From Bacteroidia bacterium (GTDB taxonomy: Bacteria > Bacteroidota > Bacteroidia > Chitinophagales > Chitinophagaceae), in contig JAUICZ010000002.1 in NCBI GenBank assembly GCA_030429205.1, forward strand, positions 248,001 through 312,000: DNA of 64,000 bases. The letters are read 5' to 3'. Of this stretch, positions 44,299 to 54,647 are shown in pieces (the stretch's first letter is position 1; every line of letters starts with the position of its first letter). The notes beneath the pieces were generated by a model, which was given only the letters and a program-made list of their open reading frames with translations, made no database searches and was not told where the DNA came from. Both the position numbers and the translations under genes were made by a program.

Positions 44299-45045
44299 TC
44301 ATTGCAAGGTCTGAACGAGCTCTAAAAACTTATTCAGGCCTTTTTTCTTTTCATCATCCAAATAATAATGGATGCACTCCTTATAATATTCCTCAAGATC
44401 GTAATACGGAAATTGCGTTTCGGCTACTATATCATCAATATGGTTTAAGCCAAATGAGTTTGCCTCATTAAAACGTGCAATAAAATCTTTTGGCAGCTCT
44501 TTGTTACTTATCCAGGCAGCAAAAACAAAAGGTAATCCTGTAAAGTCTTTCCATGCTTCTGCTAAATCATATACATACTCAAAGTTAGCACGTTGCTTTA
44601 ATGCACGATCACCTATAATGACAGCCGCATTTTCTCCATTGATATATTCGATATAATGTTCATTAGCTTGTCTTAGCTCCACATCTTTTTTCCAGTAGTG
44701 CTTCAACAACACCTGAGCCAGCATAACAGATGTTCGCGACTGATAATCTAATGTTATAGTTTTCACTTCTTCTATCGGCACCATGCTAAACAAGGCTACA
44801 GAAGCCACATGACCATCTGCTGCAATACCATAATCAGAAATAATTCTGGCATCCTCAATATCTTGCATTGCTGCTACAGGCAGTAAAGCAACGTCTATTG
44901 TACCTTCTTTAAGTTCCTTCGCTAACTGAGATGGATAATTTACAGATAGAGTTATATCGTTGAACACAGGACTGTTCTTAATACCATACAAAAGTGGTAC
45001 GGTATTTAAGTAACTTACTCCTCCTACTTTTATTTTGCTACTCAA
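44299..45045 (-). CDS. mqnA: Chorismate dehydratase MqnA (futalosine menaquinone pathway)
   Basis: MqnA dehydrates chorismate to 3-[(1-carboxyvinyl)oxy]benzoate, the first step of the futalosine route to menaquinone. The 248-residue protein opens KIKVGGVSYLNTVPLLYGI (about 4-22), the family marker, and continues LKEGTIDVALLPVAAMQ, IALFSMVPIEEVKTITLDY-like strands, NGENAAVIIGDRAL (about 135-148), WKDFTGLPFVFAAWIS and PYYDLEEYYKECIHYYL. It starts at a TTG (45045): no ATG or GTG is available nearby, and a -7 element at 45065-45072 puts the transcript start about 13 bases upstream. Other mqn genes are outside the window. Confidence 0.93.
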   Translation of the reverse strand: MSSKIKVGGVSYLNTVPLLYGIKNSPVFNDITLSVNYPSQLAKELKEGTIDVALLPVAAMQDIEDARIISDYGIAADGHVASVALFSMVPIEEVKTITLDYQSRTSVMLAQVLLKHYWKKDVELRQANEHYIEYINGENAAVIIGDRALKQRANFEYVYDLAEAWKDFTGLPFVFAAWISNKELPKDFIARFNEANSFGLNHIDDIVAETQFPYYDLEEYYKECIHYYLDDEKKKGLNKFLELVQTLQ

Positions 45046-45064
45046 GTATCTATTTTTAACGCCG

Positions 45065-45072
45065 CAAATATA
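45065..45072 (-). promoter_or_regulatory. -7 element (TATATTTG) for mqnA
   Basis: A perfect TAnnTTTG box on the minus strand, 19 bases before the TTG start codon. It fixes the 5' end of the transcript and supports the unusual start. Confidence 0.5.
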
Positions 45073-45091
45073 AGTAGTACAAAACTAATTC

Positions 45092-45553
45092 ATGTCGCAA
45101 CAGTTAATTATATATACAGATGGCGCTGCCAGAGGTAATCCAGGTCCTGGTGGTTATGGTATTCTATTAAAATGGGGAGCTACCGTAAAAGAGATCTCTC
45201 AAGGGTACAGAAATACCACAAATAACAGAATGGAGCTATTAGCAGTGATCGTTGCATTACAAAGTTTGACCAAAGAGGGATTAAACATAACCATCTATAC
45301 AGACTCCTCTTATGTAGTTAACTCCGTTGAGAAAGGGTGGGTGTTTGGTTGGGTAAAAAAAGGCTTTAAAGGCAAGAAGAATGCTGACCTCTGGAAACAG
45401 TTTCTGCAATTGTATCCTAAGCACAACATCAAGTTCCAATGGGTAAAAGGGCATGCAAATAACCCCGGTAATATCCGTTGCGATGAGTTGGCGACAGAAG
45501 CAGCTGACAGTGGCGACTGGCTGATTGATGAGGGGTATGAAAAAGGAAATTAA
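45092..45553 (+). CDS. rnhA: Ribonuclease HI
   Basis: Ribonuclease HI degrades the RNA strand of RNA-DNA hybrids. The 153-residue protein has the four catalytic carboxylates: Asp9 in YTDGAARGNPGPGGYG, Glu in NNRMELLAVIVAL (about 45-57), Asp in YTDSSYVVNSVEKGWVFGW (about 68-86) and Asp in NPGNIRCDELATEAA (about 126-140). Trp-rich handle residues (KGWVFGWVKKGFKGKKNADLW) are present, as in E. coli RNase HI. Its stop shares bases with that of the convergent CDF gene. Confidence 0.95.
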   Translation: MSQQLIIYTDGAARGNPGPGGYGILLKWGATVKEISQGYRNTTNNRMELLAVIVALQSLTKEGLNITIYTDSSYVVNSVEKGWVFGWVKKGFKGKKNADLWKQFLQLYPKHNIKFQWVKGHANNPGNIRCDELATEAADSGDWLIDEGYEKGN

Positions 45554-46530
45554 GCTACGGGCTTACCATGTTTAGAGTCGTCTAGCACATTATCTACATC
45601 CCATACCAATTGTTTCTGAAACTCATGTTTACGTTGAGGACAGTTTTGCATGGCACATAAATGGCATTGATACTCCTGACAGGCATCTACATGAATGAAT
45701 ATCTCTATTCTGTTATTGTAATACTCACGTATCAGGTCTTCAACTGTGTGTATCTGTTCTTCTGCATACGATACATTTTCGTACCAGGGTATAGTTAAGT
45801 GTGCATCTATATGCATTCTATCCCCCTGTTGTAGTACACGCAAATTATGCAGGTCTACCCAGCCTGGTTCTCTTTTTTCATCCAATAAACAGATCACCTC
45901 TTTCAGAAGTTTCACATCTGCCTCATCCATTATACCGGACAAAGACTTACGAACAACTTTGTATCCGGTCCTTAATATTATACCGGCAAACAACAATGCT
46001 ATTAAACTATCCAGCCATACCCAACCGGTAATCTTTAACACCAATAGGCCTACAACAATTGCCAAAGTAGAGTACGCATCAGTTTTCAAGTGTTTCCCTG
46101 CAGACTCAACTATAATAGATCTGTTCTTACGGCCCTGTAGTACAGCATAATAACCCGCACCAAAGTTCACCGCACCCGCAACTGCAGTAATAATAATACC
46201 ATCACTTAACTCGTGAATATCTTTTGGAGTTAGTAAATGAGAGATGGCTTCGTAAATGATGGCTACACCTGCTATAATAATAAGTACACCCTCTATAGCT
46301 GAAGAAACGAATTCTGCTTTACCATGACCGTATGGGTGATTAATATCTCTGGGTTTACCTGCCAGTATGATACTATACAGGCCTATTAAGCCTGCAATAA
46401 CGTTTACAATACTTTCCAGTGCATCTGTTAGTATACTTACAGAATGTGTTATATACCAAGCCCAAAGCTTACCAATAAAAAGCACGATAGAAAGAAGTGC
46501 TATGTAACGCTGTAATCTGACAGCACTCAT
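45550..46530 (-). CDS. Cation diffusion facilitator (CDF) metal exporter with Cys-rich tail
   Basis: A 326-residue CDF-family exporter of divalent metals such as zinc. Six membrane helices (about 8-205) carry SILTDALESIVNVIAGL (first metal-site Asp, about 30-46), HPYGHGKAEFVSSAIEG and HLKTDAYSTLAIVVGLL (HxxxD second half-site). A cytosolic domain (about 210-300) has GWVDLHNLRVLQQGDRMHIDAHLTI. The C-terminal tail has a CX4CX2CX4C cluster (CQEYQCHLCAMQNC), a potential metal site beyond the usual fold. ATG 46530 is chosen because it lies one base after the upstream stop; an in-frame start at 46581 would overlap that gene. Confidence 0.92.
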   Translation of the reverse strand: MSAVRLQRYIALLSIVLFIGKLWAWYITHSVSILTDALESIVNVIAGLIGLYSIILAGKPRDINHPYGHGKAEFVSSAIEGVLIIIAGVAIIYEAISHLLTPKDIHELSDGIIITAVAGAVNFGAGYYAVLQGRKNRSIIVESAGKHLKTDAYSTLAIVVGLLVLKITGWVWLDSLIALLFAGIILRTGYKVVRKSLSGIMDEADVKLLKEVICLLDEKREPGWVDLHNLRVLQQGDRMHIDAHLTIPWYENVSYAEEQIHTVEDLIREYYNNRIEIFIHVDACQEYQCHLCAMQNCPQRKHEFQKQLVWDVDNVLDDSKHGKPVA

Positions 46531-46531
46531 A

Positions 46532-46879
46532 TTAACTATTGCTTTTGAAGATTTTACGCATTGCAGCGCCACTCCAACCACCTAAACCACCAATCAATGC
46601 ACCAAGGAAAACATTTACAATCAGAAAAACAATGTGAGGCAACCCAAAAACACCTGCAATTTTTGCAGACAAAATATGTTCGTTTGCAAGGTCTGTTTTC
46701 AAGATCAGGTACGACCACAACAGTGCAATAGAAACAAAACCAATAAGGAAGCCTTTACCTCCTTTAAATTTTAAAACTACAGCTACTAAAAACGGAATAA
46801 CAACAATAGCCCACCACGCATATTGTGATGCAACCCATGCCAGTAAAGCAGTTACTATGACTGTTATAATGTTCTTCAC
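46532..46879 (-). CDS. Small multi-pass membrane protein, unknown
   Basis: A 115-residue protein with three to four hydrophobic helices (about 3-20, 22-38, 47-63 and 76-98) separated by short charged loops (KFKGGKGF; KTDLANEH) and a Gly-rich C-terminal segment (GALIGGLGGWSGAAMRKIFK). I do not recognise a family. It begins with a GTG that overlaps the penicillin acylase stop by 4 bases and is followed one base later by the CDF gene, so it is translated in the same operon. Confidence 0.75.
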   Translation of the reverse strand: MKNIITVIVTALLAWVASQYAWWAIVVIPFLVAVVLKFKGGKGFLIGFVSIALLWSYLILKTDLANEHILSAKIAGVFGLPHIVFLIVNVFLGALIGGLGGWSGAAMRKIFKSNS

Positions 46880-49245
46880 TTTTTACATTTCCATTTAAAG
46901 ACTACCTGTTCTTCTTTCGGTTGACTACTATTAGATATAAAGCTCAGGTTATAATATTCTCCTTTAGACCATTTATCTATGAATGTGCCATAGTACTTAC
47001 TGCCGGGGTTACCTGACTGACCTCCCGGATATACACCATACGCCTGAGGCTCATCTGCCATTTCTACTACCATCCTCCATGACGGGCCATGATTTCCCTT
47101 CATAGCATTTACGGTATTACCCCATCCGCCAACATTAATACTTGTATAGCTAAACGGAGCTAGCTTTGTTAAATGATTGATAGAAGTGTTTTTTACCTTA
47201 TACCACGCTCTGTTTTCTAAACTACTAATACTATCAGCAGCATTTTTGAACGAGAGCACTAATACATCTTGTACATGCTGATAAAAAACAGAATCGCCAA
47301 CAAACAATTCAGCTGTACGCTCCTGCGATGGATAGAAGACAATTTTTTCTTTTGCGAAGCCAAACCCCTCTTCCCATATTTCTTTATAAAAAGTATTCCA
47401 CCACAAATGAAAAGTTGTTGCTGACCGGCTACCTGCATCCATTTTATAATCCCAGCCATTGAGCTCTTTTATATATTCATGAGTTTCAATTTCAGTTGTT
47501 TTTATATAAGACAACATGGTAGGTAACACTTGCTCTGCCAGTACAGAATGTACATCCCTTTGTAATTGTTGCAGGTCTTTAACTGTTACATAATACATTG
47601 AATCCAAAGCCTTGTTAATTCGCCATGCTCTAAACTCTACAAAATCGCCATTATAATAATAAGGGTAAGTGGAGTCTGTAACCGTTTGGTTGGCAGAGCT
47701 TAAATAACCTTGCTCAGGATTTAAAGCATGCGGATTTTCTCTTACCGGTATCTCTGCTCCCCATAATGTTTTTGAGGTAGCACCATTCATTACAAACCGA
47801 CCTTGATCTTTCCATTTATTGATGTACTGCCCCTGTCCCCATAGTGCTATGTTACCTTTTGTGTCGGAGAATATAAAGTTCTGTGCAGGGCATGTAAAAT
47901 TCCCGATTGCATCTACAAACTCATCGTAATTATCAGCTCTATTCAACTTATACACTGCCAGTAGTTCGTTACTGGGTTTATGCCCCATCCACTTCATAGC
48001 TAAAGGCTGTTGCACGCCATGCGGCTCTTTATAGTTGGCGTCATACATAACAGGTCCATGAATAGTATACTTAACAGTATCAACAAACTCTTTTCCACCT
48101 TTCAACTTAATAACTTCTACCCTCTTTTGGTATTTCATCGGCTTACCATCCAACTCATAGTTGTCGTTATCTAACTCCTTAATGGTATAGTAATCTTTAA
48201 CATCTCGATAGTTGTTAGTAAAACCCCAAGACAAACTATCGTTAAACCCTATAATAATACCCGGAGCACCAGGTAAAGAAACCCCGTAAGCATTTACACT
48301 GTTTGTATGTAACTGTACCTCAAACCAAAGTGCAGGCAAATTCAAGGACAAGTGTGGATCGTTACATAGTATAGCATGACCATTTTTTGTACGCTGCGGT
48401 GCTACTGCCCAGTTATTACTACCCTTACCTTTCTCGATATTTTCATTAGTATTTGCCAGCTGCAGATCAGCCCATATATCACCTTCAGGAACTAAAGGTT
48501 GTTCTATAGTAGGTGCATCATATTTCGTCCCCCTAGGTATAACAGGAGTGCTGGCATTAATTCTATCAGGGAATAAGAATTCGAATTCTTCCCCCAATAC
48601 TTTTCTTAAGTAACTATAAGAGATATCATCGACCTTTCCTGTCAGATCATCAGCCATATACTTTAATAGCAATGCGGTATTGATGTTCTTCCATTCAGAA
48701 GGCTCAAACCCCATCAACTTATATTCAAGCGGATAATCTTTAAAAACTAAAGAGTTGATGTACTTATTTACTCCATCCTTATATGCATCTAATGCGGTTT
48801 TAGTGTTAGGGTTGGCTTCCATCTTTTGTAAAGACTGCTCTGCACCATATACCATACCCTTGCGCCTCTGCCCACGAGCATAGTTCAAAGCCTTGTCTCC
48901 CAACAACTCGCAAACATCACCACTGGCTGCTCTCGTTTGCAGATCCATTTGAAATAAACGAAAGTACGCATGCAGATAACCTTGTAGAAAATATAGGTCG
49001 TAATCATTCGTAGCATTAATATGCGGTACCAACCTCTCGTCAAACCAAACACTTACGTCATCGTTTAGTTCTACAAATTCAAACGTGCTATTAAAGTCTT
49101 TATCTGTACATTCAGCATTTGCCCAAAAACCACTTACAGGGTCAAGCAATTTTCCTAATGCGGGAATAGAGCCAATAGGCTTGTTCAGCAACCATACAAT
49201 TATAGTTGTACAAACAAGCGGTAATATGGCTTTTACTATACGCAT
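46876..49245 (-). CDS. Penicillin acylase family amidohydrolase
   Basis: A 789-residue Ntn-hydrolase of the penicillin acylase/acyl-homoserine-lactone acylase family, made as a precursor that self-cleaves into two chains. The signal or anchor helix is at about 1-25, followed by the alpha chain (about 40-260; VWFDERLVPHINATNDYDLYF, LQGYLHAYFRLFQMDLQTR). The self-processing/nucleophile Ser276 lies in GSNNWAVAPQRTKNGHAILCNDPH; cleavage would leave it as the N-terminal residue of the beta chain. LPGAPGIIIGFNDSLSWGFTN and AQNFIFSDTKGNIALWGQGQ are further family blocks. The substrate is unknown; quorum-quenching or side-chain removal from envelope compounds are possibilities. Confidence 0.94.
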   Translation of the reverse strand: MRIVKAILPLVCTTIIVWLLNKPIGSIPALGKLLDPVSGFWANAECTDKDFNSTFEFVELNDDVSVWFDERLVPHINATNDYDLYFLQGYLHAYFRLFQMDLQTRAASGDVCELLGDKALNYARGQRRKGMVYGAEQSLQKMEANPNTKTALDAYKDGVNKYINSLVFKDYPLEYKLMGFEPSEWKNINTALLLKYMADDLTGKVDDISYSYLRKVLGEEFEFLFPDRINASTPVIPRGTKYDAPTIEQPLVPEGDIWADLQLANTNENIEKGKGSNNWAVAPQRTKNGHAILCNDPHLSLNLPALWFEVQLHTNSVNAYGVSLPGAPGIIIGFNDSLSWGFTNNYRDVKDYYTIKELDNDNYELDGKPMKYQKRVEVIKLKGGKEFVDTVKYTIHGPVMYDANYKEPHGVQQPLAMKWMGHKPSNELLAVYKLNRADNYDEFVDAIGNFTCPAQNFIFSDTKGNIALWGQGQYINKWKDQGRFVMNGATSKTLWGAEIPVRENPHALNPEQGYLSSANQTVTDSTYPYYYNGDFVEFRAWRINKALDSMYYVTVKDLQQLQRDVHSVLAEQVLPTMLSYIKTTEIETHEYIKELNGWDYKMDAGSRSATTFHLWWNTFYKEIWEEGFGFAKEKIVFYPSQERTAELFVGDSVFYQHVQDVLVLSFKNAADSISSLENRAWYKVKNTSINHLTKLAPFSYTSINVGGWGNTVNAMKGNHGPSWRMVVEMADEPQAYGVYPGGQSGNPGSKYYGTFIDKWSKGEYYNLSFISNSSQPKEEQVVFKWKCKK

Positions 49246-49253
49246 ATGCTGTT

Positions 49254-50174
49254 TTAACGCACCGGTAGTTCTATTTGGTACGAGTTGCCTTTACTAATGG
49301 TCAATTTATGATCACGCAACCACGGGTTTAATATTTTCAACATCTTGTATGAAGTACCATGATATGATGCGAATTCAGCCAAGTTAGGAATTGTTTGTGT
49401 GGCAGTAATCGTTCTGGTTTTTACAGGACGATACATGTCTTTAGGCAATATATTGAATCCTACATTTTGCGGATCTGACATAATAAACTTAAACGCCAAT
49501 ATCCTATATATGTACCTCATGGTTTCTCCTGGCAACATTAAATCATAGTAACTTTCTCTCAATTGATATTCAGCACGGTTAGCATACCCTGCCTGACCAC
49601 AGTTATATGATGCTGCCGCTGCTGTCCAGCTACCAAATCTTCTGTAAGCATCTTTCAAGTACTTACACGCAGCATCTGTTGCCTTTAACACATGATACCT
49701 TTCATCTACCTCGCTATATACCTCTAGCCCGTAACGTGGTGCTGTACCTTTCATAAATTGCCAGAAACCTTTTGCACCAACAGGAGAACTAGCATTAGTC
49801 AACGAGCTTTCAGCAACACACAAGTACTTAAAATCATCAGGCACACCATTAGCACGCAAGCGCTCTTCTATTAAGGGGAAATAGCGCCCCGATAAACGAA
49901 GTATCTGCATGGTACTAGAGTGTCTGTAGCAGTTACTTAATACTTCTTTTTCAAGCGCTTCCTTCACTTCCCATCTATCCAACGGAACACGCTCACCTGC
50001 AAAAGTCATACTATTAGGCACATCTGGCACAAACCATTTATACTGAAGTTTATTACCTGGCTTGATTTTCACTATTTCTTCTCCACCATCAGATGGTTTA
50101 AAAGCAAATCCCGATATTATGCCTGCACCAATGATTACTCCTGTGGCAACGTACAATACTGGCTTGATTTTCAT
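49254..50174 (-). CDS. Lytic murein transglycosylase (SLT domain, MltD-like)
   Basis: This enzyme cleaves peptidoglycan glycan strands with 1,6-anhydro product formation. The 306-residue protein has a membrane anchor or signal segment (about 5-27) and an SLT domain (about 90-215). The catalytic Glu is in FKYLCVAESSLTNASSPVGAK, followed by GFWQFMKGTAPRYGLEV and WTAAAASYNCGQAGYANRAEYQ, as in MltD. The C-terminal region (about 245-306, LAEFASYHGTSYKMLKILNPWL) resembles a single LysM-like module. It starts the minus-strand operon with penicillin acylase 8 bases downstream, suggesting linked wall remodelling. Confidence 0.93.
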   Translation of the reverse strand: MKIKPVLYVATGVIIGAGIISGFAFKPSDGGEEIVKIKPGNKLQYKWFVPDVPNSMTFAGERVPLDRWEVKEALEKEVLSNCYRHSSTMQILRLSGRYFPLIEERLRANGVPDDFKYLCVAESSLTNASSPVGAKGFWQFMKGTAPRYGLEVYSEVDERYHVLKATDAACKYLKDAYRRFGSWTAAAASYNCGQAGYANRAEYQLRESYYDLMLPGETMRYIYRILAFKFIMSDPQNVGFNILPKDMYRPVKTRTITATQTIPNLAEFASYHGTSYKMLKILNPWLRDHKLTISKGNSYQIELPVR

Positions 50175-50229
50175 TTCACTATGTCTTTTGGGTATAATGT
50201 AAATATAAGAATAAACGCAGGCATAAGAA

Positions 50230-50260
50230 AAGGGGCTGCATTGCAGCCCCTTTATTTTTT
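50230..50260 (-). terminator. Rho-independent terminator after rpoC
   Basis: A stem of at least 9 bp (AAGGGGCTG / CAGCCCCTT, loop CATTG) 20 bases after the rpoC stop, with a U-rich tract on the minus strand and an A-rich run on the other side, so it could act in both directions. Confidence 0.85.
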
Positions 50261-50273
50261 TGATATATTCTAA

Positions 50274-53200
50274 TTACTCTTCTTCGTCGAATTGTAATAC
50301 ATCGCGATTAGCCATCAACAACTCAAACTCTTCTTTAGAACCTACAACCATGTCATCATAGTCACGCATACCAGTACCAGCCGGTATTAAGTTACCTGTA
50401 ATAACATTTTCTTTCAGTCCCATAAGATCATCAGCCTTACCTGTAATTGCGGCAGTTGACAATACTTTGGTTGTTTCCTGGAACGACGCTGCTGATATCC
50501 AGCTGTGTGTACCTAGCGATGCTTTAGTAATACCTAACAACAACGGAGTAGATGTTGCCGGTTGTGCATCTCTGTACTCTACCAACTTCTTATCTGCACG
50601 ACGTAGTGCACTGTTTTGTTCACGAATTTCACGAAGTGTAACAATCTGCCCCGGATGTAAATCTGTAGATTCACCAGCTTCTGTTACTACTTTCTTATCA
50701 AAGATCCAGTCGTTCTCAACCATAAAGTCAAACTTATCAACTGTATCATCTTCAAGGAACTTAGTATCACCCGGATCAACAATAGTAACCTTACGCATCA
50801 TCTGACGAACGATCACCTCAATGTGTTTATCGTTGATCTTCACCCCCTGTAAGCGATATACTTCTTGTATCTCATTCACTAAGTACTCTTGTACTGCGAA
50901 AGGTCCTTTAATGTTCAGGATATCTCTAGGAGTAATTGCACCGTCAGAAAGTGACGTACCTGCTTTCACAAAGTCACCGTCTTGAACCATGATGTGTCTT
51001 GTCAATGGAACAAGGTATTTTCTAACAACACCGTCTTTACTCTCAACGATGATCTCACGGTTACCACGTTTGATATTACCGAATGAAACCACACCGTCAA
51101 TTGCAGAAACAATAGCCGGGTTACTTGGGTTACGTGCCTCGAACAATTCAGTTACACGTGGTAGACCACCCGTGATATCCTTACTACGTCCCATTACACG
51201 AGGAATCTTAACAAGCACCTGACCATTGGTTACTTCATCACCTTCTTTAACGATGATGTGAGAACCTACCGGTAAGTTATATGGTTTTTCTTCACCATTC
51301 GCTACCACCATCAATGATGGTATCTTCGTTTTATCCTTAGTTTCAATTACAACTTTCTCTCTGTGACCTGTTTGTTCATCCGCTTCTTCACGGTAAGTAA
51401 CACCTTCAATCACATTATCGAAACGTACGTTACCATTGATCTCTGAAACGATTACGGCGTTAAATGGATCCCATGTACAGATAACATCACCTTTCTTGAT
51501 CTTAGCGCCATTCTTCACTTTCAGATGTGAACCATAAGGAATGTTGTGTGTATTCAACAACCTGTCGTTCTCTACATCTATCACACGCATCTCACCTGTA
51601 CGACCAATAACCACTGTAGTTGTATCGCCTTCAGCATTTACGTGTTTAGTAGTACGTAATCCATCAAACTGTATAGTACCGTCAAACTTAGCGATCAAGT
51701 TGGACTCAATTGCAGAAGAACCTGCCACACCACCCACGTGGAATGTACGTAGTGTAAGCTGTGTACCCGGCTCACCGATTGACTGAGCGGCAATAATACC
51801 AACTGAATCACCCTTCTGTGCCATGTAACCTGTTGCAAGGTTTTTACCATAACACTTAGCACATACACCACGGCGGCTTTCACAAGTTAGTACAGAACGA
51901 ATCTCAACAGTTTCAATTGCGCTCTCTTCAATAGCACGACCAATATCTTCTGTGATTTCAGAACCTGCTTCTACAAGAAGTTCGTCAGTTATCGGATCGT
52001 ATACATCATGTAAAGAAGTACGACCTATGATACGATCGTATAATGGTTCAACAATCTCTTCGTTATCTTTTAATGCACTTGTAGCAATACCACGAAGTGT
52101 ACCACAGTCAACTTCGTTGATCACAACATCCTGAGACACGTCAACAAGACGACGAGTAAGGTAACCCGCATCCGCCGTTTTAAGGGCTGTATCCGCCAGA
52201 CCTTTACGCGCACCGTGCGTAGAGATAAAGTACTCAAGTACGTTTAGACCTACTTTAAAGTTTGAAAGGATCGGGTTTTCAATGATCTCAGAACCACTAG
52301 AACCAGAACGACGAGGTTTAGCCATCAGACCTCTAAGACCTGCCAGCTGCTTAACCTGTTGTTTAGAACCACGTGCTCCAGAATCAAGCATCATATAAAC
52401 AGAGTTGAAACCTTGTTTATCAACTGCCATCTCGTGGATCAATGTTTCTGTAACACGAGTATCAACACGAGACCAAATATCGATTATCTGGTTATAACGC
52501 TCGTTGTTTGTGATAAGACCCATGTTATAGTTATCCCATACTTCATCAACTTCTGCTTTCGCATTCTCTATCAACTCTTCCTTAACTTCAGGAACAGTAA
52601 GATCTTCAATGTTAAACGAAAGACCACCTTCAAATGCCATACGGAAACCAAGAGTCTTGATATCATCCAAGAACTTAACCGTTGCAGGGATACCAGAATG
52701 TTTCAAGATGTCACCAATGATCTCACGTAGAGATTTCTTAGTCAACAACGCGTTTACATACCCGCTTTCTTTAGGTACAAACTGGTTGAATATTACACGA
52801 CCTACTGTAGTTTCTATTAACTTGTTCTTAAGGCCTTCTTTAGTTAATACATCCACCTTCACCTTAATGAACGCATGCATGTCTACACGCTTTTCATTGT
52901 GTGCGATAATCACCTCTTCCGGACTGTAGAAGGTCATACCTTCACCCTTCACTACAGTATCACCTTCATTTTTCTTACCCTTAGAGATGTAGTATAGTCC
53001 CAATACCATGTCCTGAGAAGGTAGCGTGATCGGCGTACCATTCTGAGGATTCAGGATATTGTGAGATGCTAACATTAATAATTGTGCCTCTAATACTGCC
53101 GCATGGCTAAGAGGAACGTGTACCGCCATCTGGTCACCATCGAAATCGGCGTTGAACGCAGAACACACTAGCGGGTGTAGACGAATTGCTTTACCCTCGA

Positions 53201-54596
53201 TCAATTTAGGCTGGAATGCCTGGATGGACAATCTGTGTAGCGTTGGGGCACGGTTTAGAAGAACAGGGTGTCCTTTCAATACATTTTCAAGAATATCCCA
53301 AACAACAGCTTCTTTGCGCTCAACTAATTTCTTCGCGCTCTTAACTGTTTTTACGATACCTCTTTCAATCAACTTGCGTATGATGAACGGTTTGAACAAT
53401 TCTGCCGCCATGTTTTTAGGGATACCACACTCGTTCAACTTCATTTCCGGACCTACTACAATTACCGAACGACCGGAGTAGTCAACACGCTTACCAAGTA
53501 AGTTTTGACGGAAACGACCTTGCTTACCTTTCAATACATCAGAAAGAGATTTCAATGCACGGCCACCTTCTGCCTTAACGGCGTTAGATTTACGACTGTT
53601 ATCAAACAAAGAGTCTACAGCTTCCTGCAACATACGTTTCTCGTTACGTAGTATTACTTCAGGAGCTTTAATTTCAATCAAACGCTTCAAACGGTTGTTA
53701 CGGATAATAACACGACGGTAAAGGTCATTCAGATCAGAAGATGCAAAACGGCCACCATCAAGTGGTACTAACGGGCGAAGTTCTGGTGGAATTACGGGGA
53801 TGTACTGCATAACAGTCCATTCCATTCTATTCTCTACACGAGTATTTGCATCGCGGAATGCTTCAACAACACTCAAACGCTTCAATGCCTCTTGCTTACG
53901 TTGCTGAGAAGTTTCGTTGGCCGCAGCGTTACGTAAATCGTAAGACAATTGATCAAGATCGATACGACTTAATAAAGCATGTACCGCATCTGCTCCCATC
54001 TTAGCGATGAACTTATTTGGATCTTCATCCGGCAAGTATTGGTTTTCAGGAGAAATCGTCTCCATTATTTCCAAATACTCATCTTCTGTTATCAACTGCA
54101 GATCTGTCTTTTCTGAATCTTTAAGATTTAGTTTTTGACGGATCAACTCTTCTGCCTCACCGGATTGTACTACGGCATAACGCTCATAGTATACGATGCT
54201 CTCTAATTTTTTAGAGCTAACACCTAATAAATAACCAATTTTATTCGGCAAGCTTTTGAAGTACCAAATGTGTACGATAGGAACAACTAATTTTATGTGC
54301 CCCATACGCTCACGACGTACTTTTTTCTCCGTTACTTCTACACCACAACGGTCACACACGATACCCTTATAACGAATACGCTTATACTTACCACAATAAC
54401 ATTCGAAATCCTTTACTGGTCCGAATATTTTTTCGCAGAACAAACCGTCACGCTCAGGTTTGTACGTACGATAGTTAATAGTTTCAGGCTTTAAAACCTC
54501 GCCGTATGAACGATCTAAGATCGTGTCAGGAGAAGCAAGGCTGATAGTAATTTTATCAAAACCTGCTTTGGGGCGATTTTCCTTTTTGATAGCCAT
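50274..54596 (-). CDS. rpoC: RNA polymerase beta-prime subunit RpoC
   Basis: This is the catalytic subunit of RNA polymerase, 1,440 residues. The N-terminal zinc ribbon ([20 protein letters not shown], about 67-86) is followed by [28 protein letters not shown] (about 360-390) and the Mg-binding active site [16 protein letters not shown] (about 470-485). A second Cys set ([13 protein letters not shown]) lies near 890, and the bridge-helix region contains [16 protein letters not shown]. The C-terminal jaw domain has [14 protein letters not shown]. It is preceded by rpoB with a 51-base gap. Confidence 0.99.
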   Translation of the reverse strand: MAIKKENRPKAGFDKITISLASPDTILDRSYGEVLKPETINYRTYKPERDGLFCEKIFGPVKDFECYCGKYKRIRYKGIVCDRCGVEVTEKKVRRERMGHIKLVVPIVHIWYFKSLPNKIGYLLGVSSKKLESIVYYERYAVVQSGEAEELIRQKLNLKDSEKTDLQLITEDEYLEIMETISPENQYLPDEDPNKFIAKMGADAVHALLSRIDLDQLSYDLRNAAANETSQQRKQEALKRLSVVEAFRDANTRVENRMEWTVMQYIPVIPPELRPLVPLDGGRFASSDLNDLYRRVIIRNNRLKRLIEIKAPEVILRNEKRMLQEAVDSLFDNSRKSNAVKAEGGRALKSLSDVLKGKQGRFRQNLLGKRVDYSGRSVIVVGPEMKLNECGIPKNMAAELFKPFIIRKLIERGIVKTVKSAKKLVERKEAVVWDILENVLKGHPVLLNRAPTLHRLSIQAFQPKLIEGKAIRLHPLVCSAFNADFDGDQMAVHVPLSHAAVLEAQLLMLASHNILNPQNGTPITLPSQDMVLGLYYISKGKKNEGDTVVKGEGMTFYSPEEVIIAHNEKRVDMHAFIKVKVDVLTKEGLKNKLIETTVGRVIFNQFVPKESGYVNALLTKKSLREIIGDILKHSGIPATVKFLDDIKTLGFRMAFEGGLSFNIEDLTVPEVKEELIENAKAEVDEVWDNYNMGLITNNERYNQIIDIWSRVDTRVTETLIHEMAVDKQGFNSVYMMLDSGARGSKQQVKQLAGLRGLMAKPRRSGSSGSEIIENPILSNFKVGLNVLEYFISTHGARKGLADTALKTADAGYLTRRLVDVSQDVVINEVDCGTLRGIATSALKDNEEIVEPLYDRIIGRTSLHDVYDPITDELLVEAGSEITEDIGRAIEESAIETVEIRSVLTCESRRGVCAKCYGKNLATGYMAQKGDSVGIIAAQSIGEPGTQLTLRTFHVGGVAGSSAIESNLIAKFDGTIQFDGLRTTKHVNAEGDTTTVVIGRTGEMRVIDVENDRLLNTHNIPYGSHLKVKNGAKIKKGDVICTWDPFNAVIVSEINGNVRFDNVIEGVTYREEADEQTGHREKVVIETKDKTKIPSLMVVANGEEKPYNLPVGSHIIVKEGDEVTNGQVLVKIPRVMGRSKDITGGLPRVTELFEARNPSNPAIVSAIDGVVSFGNIKRGNREIIVESKDGVVRKYLVPLTRHIMVQDGDFVKAGTSLSDGAITPRDILNIKGPFAVQEYLVNEIQEVYRLQGVKINDKHIEVIVRQMMRKVTIVDPGDTKFLEDDTVDKFDFMVENDWIFDKKVVTEAGESTDLHPGQIVTLREIREQNSALRRADKKLVEYRDAQPATSTPLLLGITKASLGTHSWISAASFQETTKVLSTAAITGKADDLMGLKENVITGNLIPAGTGMRDYDDMVVGSKEEFELLMANRDVLQFDEEE

Positions 54597-54647
54597 ATAT
54601 GTAAGGTCTTTAAATTTTTAATTAATGATTCTAATTCGAATTAATCC

